From positions 744,001 to 808,000 of the forward strand of contig JAIUPT010000021.1 of the NCBI GenBank assembly GCA_022315425.1: a stretch of DNA of 64,000 bases, given 5' to 3'. A program made the position numbers and the translations under genes. The stretch comes from Pseudevernia furfuracea (taxonomy: Eukaryota > Ascomycota > Lecanoromycetes > Lecanorales > Parmeliaceae). This document shows positions 43,101 through 54,926 of this stretch, in pieces (within the stretch, counting starts at the first letter, position 1; every line of letters begins with the position of its first letter). Under the pieces are notes generated by a model, which had not been told where the DNA came from, did not search any database, and saw nothing but the letters and a program-made list of their open reading frames with translations.

Positions 43101-44168
43101 GTTGAAAAAGCTCTGGAGTATCAAGGTAGCTTTCAGTGGCGTGTTATTTTCGGCGCTAAGAATACTGTCGGCTTCCCATTGGGCTATAAAACTCCGCAGG
43201 CCCCTGTGTGATGGGCGCTGTACCCTCAGGTGCTGAGTCTTTTCTGTATCTGGCTATAGGATTTCCCGGTTTCTCAACTTTGCTTAGGTTCAAGATGATT
43301 GTACATCTCCTAGGTTCTTGAAGTCTACGAACGGGACTCACAGCCTCACTTCTCTGCTTTAGATCACATGGCCATGGCAACCTGCTCAGGCTTTGACGAT
43401 AAATCGAGAATTTTGTTGCAATTTCCCTCGTTCGATTGAATTTACCAATGACCAGCTAGTCCTAGAAATGAAGTTTCGCTGTTGTCCAGGCGCCGCAACG
43501 AGCACTGGAGCTCCTTTTCACAATTTCGTTATAGGGTAGCGACTGCCTTTCCAACCATGAATTCACTATAACCAGACAGCTATCTTTTCAAATCCTTTCT
43601 TCGTAGCTAGAGTCGATCATCTTTACGGACCGCGAACTACGTAGTCTTCACCGTCTCTCATTCAAAGCTACTTTACTTAGAGTAAGGTAGCTTCCCGACG
43701 TCGCTTACGGCGCGTATAGTGCCAAGCAAACGCGCCAATCTCTGAATTCCTCCACCCTTCTTCAGTCAATGTTCAAACGGTTCTCAAACGGTCACTATTT
43801 AAGTTGCGAAACCCCTCAACTGTGCTTACCCGTGCCGTCCTGTCATGCGTGCCGCAAGGGCCGCAAAGAAAGTCAATGCATCCGGCATGTGACGGATGCA
43901 AGAACGAGTAACTGCTGTCTCACCTTGCGACTTGCACTTCTTCTCGCGCCATTAGAGTGAGAATGAAACGATTATAGCTTTCGTTATTTGCGCCTGAGGT
44001 CTGCTAGTTCGGGAGCTTCGTGCCGTTGGCGAATAAAGGGGTCCTCGAAAGCAATATGGGGCGTCCTATGCCCCGAAGCATCGGTCTCCAGATTGAGGAT
44101 TAAAGACGCACTTTGGTCTTTTGTCGGAAGCAGAGAACCTCTCTAGTCTCCATAGAGATATCTACAAC
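43101..44168. other. Intergenic, no supported gene
   Basis: Upstream regions of the TFIIIC subunit gene and the secreted protein gene. Short frames only. Confidence 0.45.
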
Positions 44169-44885
44169 ATGTGCGCTGCCATAATCACGACATTGACCAC
44201 AATCGCATCCCTTGCAGCCATAGCCCTGGCCTCCCCAATCCCAGGCAATACCGACATCACTGGATGCGTCAATCTATGGGACTCATGGGGGATCGCCTGC
44301 CCCAACCTTGGCCATCACCTCCTCTGCGATAACCTACCAGGAGTCCGCGCTGGGACGTGAGTTGATACACCCTTCACCGACTGCCAATCCGATTTACTTC
44401 CATCCAAGGCATCAAACGCTAACCCTCCATCAACTAGGGGAGCTTCCCCGACCCGCTTGAAGCGCCGAGAACAACTAGAAACTCTCGATAAACCTTCACA
44501 CATTCTCCAACCCCGCAAGACAGACGACGGTACAACCTATTGTCAAGCTCAGACCAACACCTTCATCGTTGTCGTCTCCTTCAATGCCGCCAACGCAGGT
44601 GTCTCATCCTTCCTCAACGCCTGTCTCAGCGCCGTCCAAACGACTATCGACAACGGCAATACAGGCCTGATACCGGGGAACGGATGGTATGGGCCCTTGG
44701 GCCGCAATGGGCTTAGCATGACCGTGTGGAGTGAATATGACTTCCAGACGACGTATGGGGTACTGCATTCGGCGATACAGGCGTTGATTGGATGGATGTC
44801 AAGTAGTGGCCGTACGTTTGGGACCGGGAGCTTCACAATATGGGATGGCGAGAATCAGGTTGGGCATGGCTCTATCAATGGCTAG
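44169..44885 (+). CDS. Secreted protein (211 aa), uncharacterised
   Basis: Exons 44169-44356 and 44438-44885 with a phase-2 intron (GTGAGT...AACTAG). I chose ATG 44169 because it begins a clear signal peptide (MCAAIITTLTTIASLAAIALA, with ASPIPG after the cleavage site). A cysteine-bearing segment follows (TGCVNLWDSWGIACPNLGHH), then a basic LKRREQ that could be a propeptide cleavage site. The C-terminal domain of about 140 residues contains TYCQAQTNTFIVVVSF, LNACLSAVQ, YGVLHSAIQALIGWM and a final FTIWDGENQVGHGSI strand. This organisation is typical of fungal secreted effector-like proteins. No enzymatic motif. Confidence 0.65.
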
Positions 44886-47228
44886 GTTGATGGTTCTGAA
44901 TCGAGGGGTCTCGCCCTACACCGCAGCCAAAGCAACGAACAACCGTATCGGTTGCAGTCCAGCTCCGAGAATTTGATTAGAGACGTTTCCAGGGAAGAAA
45001 GTGCCACACACATGCTTACAATGAAAAGTGTCTGGACCAGTCGCCGTCACGCGGATTGCAGTGAGACTTTGGAGGTTTGAATAGCGCGTATCGCCCAGGT
45101 CAAGGTCCGCTCCAGAAGCTTGTTCCTCTCATCCGTGAGCTAATCATCAAACCATGAGTCGCTCCATTACTACTGTGCCGTCAAATGATCCTTGTTCAGC
45201 AGCACAGCAACAACAACTTTGACCCTTCAATCCGGGGCGAACACCGTCCACCCCGAAAGGGGGGTTGCAGCTTCGAGAACTTTTTTACCAAAATGGTCTC
45301 CCGTTCACGGCTTTCCGCCGTGACCTCCGCTCGTGTGATTATCGCGATGATATCTTTGACCTCAACGCCTTTGAATATAACAACTCAATGACACAAAGAC
45401 GAAACAGCGACTAGTTCTTGTGAAGGATCATTATGGTACGATAATTCCGCGAGCCGCTCAGCTGAAATGCTGAAGTACCAGAGTTCGCAGGGGGGGGGCA
45501 ATTTCTAGGGTATTAATACTTTAGAAAGCCCTTCTCAATGTTTCCTCCGCTTTACTGTGATTCCTGAACTACCCTATATGACCCTGACCTTGGTCCTGCT
45601 GAGCATCTAGAACGAACTTTATTTCGAATTTATTTCCTTCCCGCTAACCATGCCACTTCGTCGAATGATGTAGAGCGATTTCTATCGAGCCCTCGCCCGT
45701 CTCGTTCATCAAATCATATCAACTCGCCAGTTGTACCTGCAGCAGACCGTAGTACGCCTACAGAGAGCGACCACGTACCGCAGCCCCCGATTGAGACGTA
45801 TGGTGAATCACGGCGAAAGAAATGGCTTAATGAGACCGATGTCCTGGCTGTAATTGTGGTCTTGTTATGCGTCGTTCCTGCGACCGAAACCATGTCTCCA
45901 CGGCTTATCATCGCATGGAGACTGAGACTAAAAAAACAGGTGAATTACCACCGTCTCTTATAAGAAGGTTTGAAATCTGGTAGGACAGTCGCTGATTCCC
46001 CCGGCTCCAAATGCTTGGTTTGCCTTTGAGCATAACGAAGCTATGCCTGAACGTCATTGCAGCTGCAAAGGTTTCTTGATGTCTGAGGCCCACTTTGGCG
46101 CCTCGTCCGTACAGAACCACGATGCTATCATGCGAAACTCCATCGACCTGTCCCATACCGGTCATCTTTGGCGGGCCGTTCTCCTGGCAAATGATCGCTC
46201 TGCCCACGGGACTGAGGTTAGCATATCCTATCTCCATCCAAGATCTGGCCTAGGCTAATAAGACTTGGAGCAGCATTGCCTACCAAGAATTCATAGAAGG
46301 GTCACACGACCCTACCTTGAAAGACACGGGAGGACAGTACGGTCTGGCCGCACCGGGACAAGTGGCGAGCGTTGGCGGCCGGATCGGCGTGGCTCTTCTG
46401 GTCAACGCCGCTCGGCCTTTTCCTAGAAGCTTCTGCGAACGACGGTATTCCTCCGAGATATATTTTTCCGTCTTGGCCTAGGCTTATGGCTTCAACATGC
46501 TGCTTTCATCTTTCCGAGAATATCTACAGCTTTTCTGCAAGTCATCCCAAGCCCCTTCTGTCTGTATGTATATAATAAATGCAGTTGACCCACGTGCCGT
46601 ACCCCCCCCGCCCGGTGGGGCTCTATCAGCCCCTGAAGGATAGTGCTTCGAGATGGTTAAGTTTCCTTGCCGTGAAAAAAGGTGCTGGCTTTTTTCAAAT
46701 CTTTCCAACCAGTTGACGGACCGTTGCATGCCTGGACTACGTGTCGTTCTATTCAGACGAGCTTGGCTTACCAAATGCCAAAATGGATGGAGGGGTTCAG
46801 CATGGTCGCCGTTCCAGCCGGAGTTGAGGAAAAGAAAGCCCGAAGCTCCTCGTTGAGCGGGCCGCCTCTCCAGGCCCGTGAGGATGAAAGTTGTTGTCCG
46901 TGAACCCGGAGGACGGGACGGGGACGGGGAAATCCGAACCTCCGGAAATCGAATATCTGCTCGGTGGGGCAGGGGATAATAATCAGACGCTGTCGCACAC
47001 GTTGAGGTATAGTGTGTGGAGGGTGGGGGAGTAAGGTTGGGGAGATTGGCGGAGGCGTGTTTGGGAGGGGTGGGGAATGGGTATGAGGAGATGTTTTCAC
47101 TTGACGGGCGAGCATTTGCACGGTAGCTGGGTAGTCGTGGTGCGCATTTTCTCGTTCTCACTGGCTTTGAGAGAGTGGAGACTTTGAGTGGTTCGGAGTA
47201 GGTAGCTTAGGTATTCCATCTCTATAAC
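44886..47228. other. Spacer with possible transposon relics
   Basis: No gene supported. 45600-45860 contains broken arginine-rich frames (YRALARLVHQIISTRQLYLQ) that may be transposon relics. Short G and C runs occur at 45490-45498 and 46604-46610. A proline-rich minus-strand frame at 46484-47161 has no supporting features. Confidence 0.4.
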
Positions 47229-47231
47229 TCC

Positions 47232-47284
<53 letters not shown>
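47229..47284. repeat. (CT)n microsatellite
   Basis: About 56 bp of nearly perfect CT dinucleotides. Confidence 0.9.
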
Positions 47285-47288
<4 letters not shown>

Positions 47289-47428
47289 CCTGTCTTTAGT
47301 GAATCCATCATTCCAAGACCTTCCATCATCATACCAAACAACACCACCACCATCACCTCTGATCGCAAAAACCTTGCCCTTATTCATCTCCCAGATAAGA
47401 GGGGAAAAACTACCGGAAAAAAAGAGAT

Positions 47429-47499
47429 TGCTGGCGCTCGGAATCGAACCGAGATCAATCCCGCCACAAGGGAGTATTCTGCCATTAAAATACGCCAGC
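47429..47499 (-). tRNA. tRNA-His (GTG)
   Basis: Folds as a cloverleaf read on the minus strand: acceptor GCTGGCG with CGCCAGC plus discriminator A; anticodon stem CTCCC with GGGAT and loop TTGTGGC (anticodon GTG); T arm CTCGG-TTCGATT-CCGAG, a perfect stem and B-box. The D arm is short and T-rich (weak A-box). A T7 run follows within a few bases (CTCTTTTTTT), a good RNA polymerase III terminator. A second tRNA-like gene ends 48 nt upstream on the same strand. Confidence 0.8.
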
Positions 47500-47513
47500 T
47501 TTTATTTGATTCG

Positions 47514-47536
47514 TTTTTTTTTTTTTTTTTTTTTTT
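47514..47536. repeat. T23 homopolymer between the two tRNA genes
   Basis: 23 consecutive T on the plus strand (A run in the tRNA sense strand), so it cannot act as a polymerase III terminator for the tRNAs. Confidence 0.9.
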
Positions 47537-47547
47537 GTGATTTGTGA

Positions 47548-47619
47548 TACTCACACCGAGAGTCGAACTAGGGTTTGGGTCTTATCAGGACCCCGTCCTA
47601 ACCGTTAGACTATGCGAGC
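47548..47619 (-). tRNA. tRNA-like gene, anticodon GAT, possibly pseudo
   Basis: 72 nt on the minus strand: acceptor GCTCGCA with TGTGAGT (two G-T pairs), discriminator A, D arm GTCT-AACGGTTA-GGAC (good A-box), anticodon stem GGGTC/GACCC around CTGATAA (anticodon GAT, isoleucine), T arm CCTAG-TTCGACT-CTCGG with one mismatch. Eukaryotic nuclear tRNA-Ile normally uses AAT, so GAT is unexpected. No T-run terminator follows; the next one lies after the downstream tRNA-His. It is either a decayed copy or the first half of a two-tRNA transcript with altered identity. Confidence 0.55.
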
Positions 47620-47813
47620 TTATTTGGATGATGGTTTGGTTCTTACAATAGCACATGTGGTGGTGGAGGTTGAGTCATAAATAAGTGAAGGCTTGGCGGA
47701 TGTGGGAAAAGGGAAGGGAGATGAGTCACTGAGAGGATCACAGAAGACAAGATGTAATTTTGACCTCGAATGCTGCTTGGGTTCGAGACTGAAGTTCGGG
47801 GGTTTATTAGTGA

Positions 47814-49229
47814 TCAATTTGAGTTGGGGAAGAAGAGTGTTCCAGCAACTCGATCCCACTCCTCATCCCACCTCAATTTCCCCTCTGCAACAGCGCCCAC
47901 CTTCAATCTCCTTAAGAACCCCTCGTCCCCACCAAACAATTGCATCAAGGCTTCCTGCAACCCTTTGGCATCACTGAAGCTTTTCCCATTCACCCCCTCG
48001 TGCACCAGCTCCGGCCACGCTTCGAAATCCCCCCATCCCACCACAGGCAGCCCCGCTCCGAACATATCTACCACTTTCATTGGTAGATCTACACCGCTGC
48101 TACTCGTGTGCAAACTCACGCCCAGATCAGCGGAGCCGAGTAGCTTGGCGTAATCGGAAGTGCTGAGGAATGCGGTCTCGATGGTCACCATTTCGAGTTT
48201 CTCTTGTGCTTTCAGGTCCTTGATGCGGGTTAGGAAGGCGTCCTTTTGCGGGCCTTTGCCGGTAACTACGACTAAAATTTCGGGGAGATGAGGATGTGTG
48301 GTTATTGCCAAGTCCGAGTAATTGATTAGTGCTTCGAGAAGGACGGCGAAGTCTTCGTCGGGCGTCCAGGATGTTGAGCTGACTAGAAGGCGCGATTTGC
48401 CCATCTTGATTTCGGAGACGAGGCGTTGGTAGTCTTGGAGCCTGGGGTCATCATCTGGACTGAGAAAATTCGGCAAGGTGTCGAGGAAGCTCGCGCGCCG
48501 CGCTTCGGTGAGGACTTGCAGGTGGGATGCTGGGCGGTCGTGGAGAGGTAAAATGTTCGTTGTGATGCCGTAATCTCGTTTCAGGACATGCGCCATGGCG
48601 TTTGTCACGCAGAAGTGGGCGTCGGCAGAGCGAGCGAAGACTCGTTCGTACAGGCGCGAGATCTGGACAAGAGGATGCGTGCTTCCAAGCCTTAGGGCAA
48701 GGATGGAGTATCCAAAGTTATGCCAATCGATTACGAGTCGTGTATGGCGAAGGAAACAGGCGACATATGCGACGACAAGAGTGGGTATCGAGGGAGGATT
48801 TTGGACAAGCATCCATCTGGACGGTTTTGTTCTGTATCCGAGAGCAAGCCATAATGTCCAGATTTGGAAGAGTACTTTCAAGGGCCCATATAGCAAGAAG
48901 AGTCGCTTGTTTTTGGTCTGGAGATAAGCAGGAGCAGGACTCAGGGCATGCACTCTAATTGCATCAGAATTTGCAAGTATGTCAGGGTGTATATCAGACT
49001 CCCGATATCCAATGAGGTCCACGTGTGCCCCATGTTTGGCAATGCTCAATGCATGATACTGCATTCGAGGACTCCTGCCAATGTCGCCCAAGACTAGGAT
49101 TTGGACTCTGTTGGCACTGCGATCCCTGCCTATGATACCGCCGTATTGGGTTGGCAGATTGAGTAGCACGAGGGAAGAAATGGCGAAGATTATCACCAGC
49201 CCCAGTAGGCAGCTTTCCAAGTCGAACAT
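47814..49229 (-). CDS. ALG1: ALG1 beta-1,4-mannosyltransferase (GT33)
   Basis: Adds the first mannose to GlcNAc2-PP-dolichol on the cytosolic face of the ER in N-glycan precursor synthesis. Intronless, 471 residues, normal length. An N-terminal membrane anchor (CLLGLVIIFAISSLVLLNL) is followed by the GT-B fold: VLVLGDIGRSPRMQYHALSIA, the FLRHTRLVIDWHNFGYSILAL block, and SSTSWTPDEDFAVLLEAL. The nucleotide-sugar region has VVVTGKGPQK and the family-specific SSSGVDLPMKVVDMFGAGLPV. The quoted VLVLGD opening reads QILVLGD in the sequence. Divergently transcribed from the MSC2-type gene with about 450 bp between the starts. Confidence 0.93.
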   Translation of the reverse strand: MFDLESCLLGLVIIFAISSLVLLNLPTQYGGIIGRDRSANRVQILVLGDIGRSPRMQYHALSIAKHGAHVDLIGYRESDIHPDILANSDAIRVHALSPAPAYLQTKNKRLFLLYGPLKVLFQIWTLWLALGYRTKPSRWMLVQNPPSIPTLVVAYVACFLRHTRLVIDWHNFGYSILALRLGSTHPLVQISRLYERVFARSADAHFCVTNAMAHVLKRDYGITTNILPLHDRPASHLQVLTEARRASFLDTLPNFLSPDDDPRLQDYQRLVSEIKMGKSRLLVSSTSWTPDEDFAVLLEALINYSDLAITTHPHLPEILVVVTGKGPQKDAFLTRIKDLKAQEKLEMVTIETAFLSTSDYAKLLGSADLGVSLHTSSSGVDLPMKVVDMFGAGLPVVGWGDFEAWPELVHEGVNGKSFSDAKGLQEALMQLFGGDEGFLRRLKVGAVAEGKLRWDEEWDRVAGTLFFPNSN

Positions 49230-49682
49230 GAGGGGCAGCTTCTACGGAGGAAGAGCAGAAGCAGAGGTCAGGAGTCGTCTGCATTTTTGAAGAAAACTTC
49301 CCCTGTACATTGCATAGTCCTGTTCCAGAATAGTAGAATGCCTAATCTGTATACCTTGGCCCGCTTGGCTTGGGGGTTTCCAGGGTTCATTTTAGCCTTT
49401 GTTTAGCGGTGGTGGCGGGCCGACAATCCTCCTAGTCTCTAATTTTCGGAGATCTTGCCCCTGAGATTAAGCTGAACCTTCCCCTAAACGGTCAGTCATT
49501 GATTGTGATCCGTGGGACCGTGATCCTGCAAACATCATTATTGTCATTGTCACTAGCAGCATCATCATTCGGGCTCTAGCAGGATCTGGTTGTCCTCGAT
49601 TGTCACTTCCTTCTCTTCACAACTCATTGAGCAATGATATCCAGGGAACAATAAGAACTACTGCAAAGGAAGGTGCTTTGCA

Positions 49683-52600
49683 ATGGCAACTACCTACGCC
49701 CTCCCCGCCATGAATGGTCACGCTGGGCATGGACACAGCCATTCGCACGGCAGGAAGCCTGCAACGGAGAGACTTCCTCTGCGCCCCACATCCACCAACG
49801 GGGGACTCCACGTCAACGGCGGACCTATTTCCTCCGGCATCCTCAAACCTCAGGCGCAACACCAACCACACAAACCAATAGACGTCTTGTACCAATCGAA
49901 TCAGCAATCCTACGGTTCCAACCAGCAGCGGCCGAACAGCTTGCACCTTCCTACTCCGCCCTCTTTCTCCACTCCTACAATCGCCAGATCTAAGAGCATG
50001 GAGAGACGGAAGAGTGTGGGGCTCCCAACACACTTGCGTCTAGAAAGAAATGGATATGGCTTCCCTCCTACCAGCGGCCAGCAATTCCCGAAGATAGATG
50101 AACACGTTAGAACAAGGTATATTCCTTCAATCATGCATGAACTTTGCCTGGTCTTGGCTGACATCAGTAGCTCGAGATGGATGACCGTCAGCGAGGTTCT
50201 CGATTCGATACTCGTGCCTTTACCATATGTTCTTGCCTCTCTAGCCTTCACATCACTCGTCACTCCGCGAGGGTCTTCTGATGGCCTACCTCTATCTAGC
50301 TTCACGGCCCCAGAGGTCCCAGTCTTGCTGGAGACAAGTACTCTAACATCCTTGACACTCGTGCTTGTTGGTTTGAGAGGCAAGATTGGAACAATGTCAG
50401 CAACGGGACTGGATAAGAAGAAAAAGTCCTTGACTGGGATGGAAGAAGTGCAAAAGACTCAGTGGATTCATATGGCTCGCAGGATTGCCGCAAGGTTCCT
50501 GACCGTGGGGTTGCCATTCTACGCCACATCAAAGCTTGGAGGTGCGCGTGTCGCTTTGGTCATGCTCGTAGCGCTGGCATCGAATATCATGACGATTGAA
50601 GAGGAAACTACAGATCTCACGCGGGCGAAAGGCTGGAGTAGGCTGCTGACGCAAAGACGGTGGACCTTGGTGTCAATCCTGCTACAGTTCGCCTCGGACC
50701 TCACAGGCTTCACCAATTCCTCGGCAGTTGTTGAGATTATGCTGGGCTACATCACTCTTGGCATGACTGTCTTCGTTCTGCCGCCTTGCTTCCTGTCCTC
50801 CAGACCCAAGGTCTCTGTCGTCACCTCTACCGCTCCTGCATCGGAATCAAAAACTTCAGCAGTCCTTGCGACACCATGGGAAGAACCCCCGCAATTGGAA
50901 GACAAGCCTTCCAAAGTTCTTAGACTATCGCCGATGATAAGTTCTCCAGAAGATGTCAACCTCACTTTCTATAGTGGTCTTGTACTGGGAGTTCTGAGTA
51001 TCATAGGCTTCGTCTTCTCCGGACCAAGTGCTGGCACTATGTCCGAATATTGGCTTGCCTGGAGCTTGCTTACTACATTCGCAACGGCACTTGCTTTGAT
51101 TACGGCAGACCCAAGAAGTCTACGAGGCAACAAGAAATCTGGTCTTGTCCTTGGGTCACTCCTATCCTCCTTCGCTTTAACCATGCTGTGCAGTGAGGCG
51201 TGGAGCTCTTTAGCATATCAGAGTCTTTTCGTTGGACTTTCATTCGCGGCTACAAAGGTTGATACCCACAAGGCGTTTTCTATCTCATCACATTCCGACC
51301 ACCATCAACATCACCATCATCAGCCAATGAAGCTGAACATCCCAGAGCACGCCCAGATGTCAAGATTATCCGAGTTCGTGATTCAGCATGTACCGCATTG
51401 GCCGCTACTCCATAGTATCCTTGCTGAGAAGGATTCCCGGCGGATATTTTACTTCATGTGGCAAGTCAGATCCAGAATGTTCCTTCTGAGCGTACCGATG
51501 CTGACTACTCGTTTAGTCTGAACTTCGTTTTCATGATCGTTCAAACATTTTATGGCGTAATGACTGGATCCTTAGGTCTACTGAGCGATAGTATCCACAT
51601 GTTCTTCGATTGCCTCGCACTTGTGGTGGGTCTATGCGCTGCAGTCATGAGCAAATGGCCTCCTAGCACCAGATTCCCCTATGGATACGGCAAGATGGAT
51701 ACCCTTGCTGGCTTCGCCAATGGCATTTTCTTGATGTAGGTCATTTATTCGACAATTGAATCCTCAACGCTAACCATGAATCAGGCTCATTAGCATCGAG
51801 ATCGTCTACGAGGCACTTGAGAGACTGGCAGGGGGTAACCAAATTCACAATCTCGGAGAGCTACTGACTGTGAGCACCCTCGGCTTGCTAGTCAACATCA
51901 TCGGCATGACCGCCTTCGGCCATGCGCATCATGGGCATGGGCACTCGCACGGCGGACATGAACACTCAGATCATTCCCATGCAGGTCATCACCATGATGA
52001 CGGCCATCCACACGATGATCATTCACATCACGATCACACTCCCCACGACCATTCACATCACGATCACACTCCCCACGATCATACTCCCCACGACCATGCT
52101 CACCACGACCATACCCACAACGACCACTGCCATCACGATCACTCCCCTCCAAGACATGAACACCCACCTCACGACACTCACAGCCATGACCACCTACATG
52201 ATCATCTTCACACGACACCAATCCCGAGTCCCTCACTTTACTCCTCCGTACCACCAACTCCTTCCAAGCCCCTGAATCCGGTCTCCCATGCTCACAGCCA
52301 CGGCTCCCATGGTCATGGACACCATCATCACGGCAACGAAAACATGCACGGAATATTCTTGCATGTCATGGCTGACACTCTCGGCTCCGTGGCCGTAGTC
52401 ATCTCCACCATCCTCATCCACTTCTACGGCTGGTCAGGCTTTGATCCTCTGGCCTCTTGTCTCATTGCTATCCTCATCTTCGCCTCCGCCATTCCTCTCG
52501 TCACGTCATCTGCCCGTACCCTTCTGTTGACCATTCCGGAAGATACCGAGTATGATTTACGGGAGGCTTTGGCAGGTCTGAGTAGCCTGAGGGGCGCTAT

Positions 52601-52805
52601 CGGCTACGCTGTACCCAAATTCTGGCTAGAAGAGGGAGAAAATCGGAAGGTTCTGGGGGTCATTCATGTCATTGCTGGTAAGGGCGCAGACTTGGAAGAT
52701 GTGAAGGAGAGGGCAGTTGCCTTTTTGAAGAGCAGGCACATGGACGTGGTGGTACAGGTGGAGCGAGAGGGGAGTGGCAGGTGTTGGTGTCAAGCTGTGA
52801 AGTGA
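49683..52805 (+). CDS. MSC2: MSC2-type ER/secretory-pathway zinc transporter (CDF)
   Basis: Cation-diffusion-facilitator family, expected to load zinc into the ER/secretory pathway, in yeast together with Zrg17. Exons 49683-51457, 51517-51735 and 51785-52805; both introns are phase 2 and restore FYF-I-LNFVFMIVQ and FL-M-LISIEIVYE; 1004 residues. A His-rich N-terminus (HGHSHSHGRK) precedes many hydrophobic segments, typical of the MSC2 extension. The C-terminal CDF core has the zinc-site motifs SDSIHMFFD and FLHVMAD. Between them is a loop of roughly 100 residues in which about every second or third residue is His, with DNA-level repeats at 52020-52130, a likely zinc sensor. It ends in a short cytosolic CDF domain. 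Confidence 0.9.
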
Positions 52806-54562
52806 ACAGAGTCGTGTTGGGAAAGACTTATCGCGAGTCCGCCGTTCAGCGTTTAATGCGTGTAATCGTATCCGAGTAGGGCACGGGTTACATACATACT
52901 CACACGTCGTTGAGCATAGATAGCGATGTACAATAGCTCATTCTTCAACGACTCATGACGTCTGTGTCTGTGTATGCATGGTGATGTCTGATGCTTTGAG
53001 CTTAAGAACCATTCTATTGGCCACATTGCCGTGGTTGGGGGCATCTCGATAACATCTGCCAAGTTCCTGTTGAGCAGGTGTGCGATTATCGATCTTGCAA
53101 TCGCCATCTTGCCATATACCTTACCTTTATGCATGGCGGCCCCTGCCACTGGGCATACATAAAGTAGCTCAACCATCGTTTCTGAGACGGGTTGTTTTTT
53201 TTTTTTTTTTTTTTTTTTTTTTCCCCTTGGAATCACGAGGGAGGACACAGCGGAGGAGGCCAGAGTTCCAGAGCGAGCCGGATCGGCAGGGGGTGCGCTA
53301 CCGGGGGGGGGGGGTTTTCATATAGCTAGCTAGCTAGCTGATGCTTCTAGAGTTTTTTTGTTTTTTCCGATCGATCAGCACGTTTTCAAAAGCGGAAGGG
53401 AGGAGGAGGGCTTCCTTCGGGCATGATGTGCATGTGCGTGTGCGTGCGGCTTTCGAGGGAATTGAAACGTGTAGGGTGATTGATGATGTCATGTTATGTC
53501 TTTAGAAGATCCGGCCGGGCCTCTCCCATGATGAATGGCCGTGTTGGGATGCGAGTGGGTGGGGGGGGGGGCATCTTTTGTCATTTGGAGCGGGGGGTTT
53601 TGATATCTTTGTTTGGCCACGATGGCTTTTTGCTTGGGCGGTTTGATTTCGAGTAGGTTCGATGATGCGGTTGACAACTGCTGGGGGTGCTGCGGTTGGC
53701 CTTTGAGGAAAGGGGGGATAGGATGGGATGGGTTTGATTTTTTCGACGGATGCTCACTCGAAGATGCTAGAGGCTGCTCCGATGGATCCGAGGCTTTGTT
53801 CCTCGTATGGGGTGTGCGTCTGGTTGTTTTGGAGCCGGAAATGTTTCGACCGGCGGTCTAGGGGGGAGGAGGGGGGGGGGGGCCCTCACGCGTTGCTTTG
53901 TTTTTGATTTTCGGAAACTGAGCTGGACTGAATTACTGTGCATGCCAGGTTGATTGTGCTGTCAGTTTCTTTACGCTTCAAGATGATGATCGGGAATGGG
54001 GTGAGGATGTCCGTTCCACACTTCTTCGGGCGTGCGAGGCGAAGAGGAATTCTCGAACCCTGCCCCTGTTGTCTCGTCAGAAGAAGGAAGGTACTAGGCG
54101 GCTGAGCTTCCGTAATGGAGTCAGGCGAAGGCGGAAACGAGAGCATGACTCATGTGAGTGTCATAGGCTACAGTGGATGAAGGATAGAAAGCATGTAGAT
54201 CTATGGTGGGATCCATGAGGTATAAGACCTCATGGATAACAAAGAAATGCTACAAACATCGGTGTAGAAGCAAACTACGACATGCAGTCGACATGCAGTC
54301 GACATGTATGGAAGAACGCTAGAACATGTATGGAATGGCCTAGACACAGTCCGACAGTGAGATCAATGAGCTGATGGAGATTTTGCCTCAAGTAGAACGT
54401 TTAGGGGTCAGCTATTTTTGAGCGAGCTATCTTGCCTTAGCGGGTAGAAACGAAAAGGAGTGTTTTTGAGTAAAGAGGAAGGGTCACAGACATCTACGGT
54501 TTCCAGGGGCGCAGTACGGTCTCTTTGATGTAATAGGCAGACGAATTTTGAAGAAAACGACT
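52806..54562. other. Homopolymer-rich spacer
   Basis: Contains a T28 run (53195-53222), a G12 run (53303-53314), a short (GCTA)n tract around 53322-53338, and G runs near 53561 and 53870-53882. No gene is supported. Many frames here come from the runs. Confidence 0.55.
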
Positions 54563-54779
54563 AAAGATAAGTACACCCATCAACGCCCCGAGAGACGAGA
54601 CATGTACGACCAAGTCGCGAGTTTTGGCCAATGGAGATGCTAGCGATATGATTTTGATTTTCAGAGAAAAGCCGCTCACACTCACACGAAGATGCCACCG
54701 GGTTGACGACGAAGCGAGCACATTGTGCTTGTATATGAAACCCAGCTATTTCTGTCGTTCCCTCCTCTTTTCTTTTCAT
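54563..54779 (-). pseudogene. hAT transposase C-terminal relic
   Basis: A short minus-strand frame reads QCARFVVNPVASSCECERLF then SENQNHI, matching the hAT dimerisation-domain pattern (aRfvL-iPassa-sERlFS). The rest of the transposase is absent and the frame is short, so this is at best a fragment. A neighbouring frame over 54494-54721 covers the same bases. Confidence 0.4.
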
Positions 54780-54926
54780 CGTTTCCCACTTGCCTAGTCT
54801 CTGATCAAGCTCACAGCCTCCGATCTTCGTGTCAGCTTGTTTATTAAAAAGCTTACTTTTCTATCAAGGTCCGAACAAGCTTCTTAAACAGCTCGCTCTC
54901 TATTTATCCAAGCCCGCACCGTGACC

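Noticed and set aside
46484..47161. 225-codon proline/arginine-rich minus-strand frame
   Set aside because: Composition reflects a C-rich plus strand; no motif, no splice pattern and no conserved-looking core.
51898..52275. Overlapping long frames on both strands in the His-rich region
   Set aside because: Shadows of the repetitive His-rich coding sequence of the zinc transporter.
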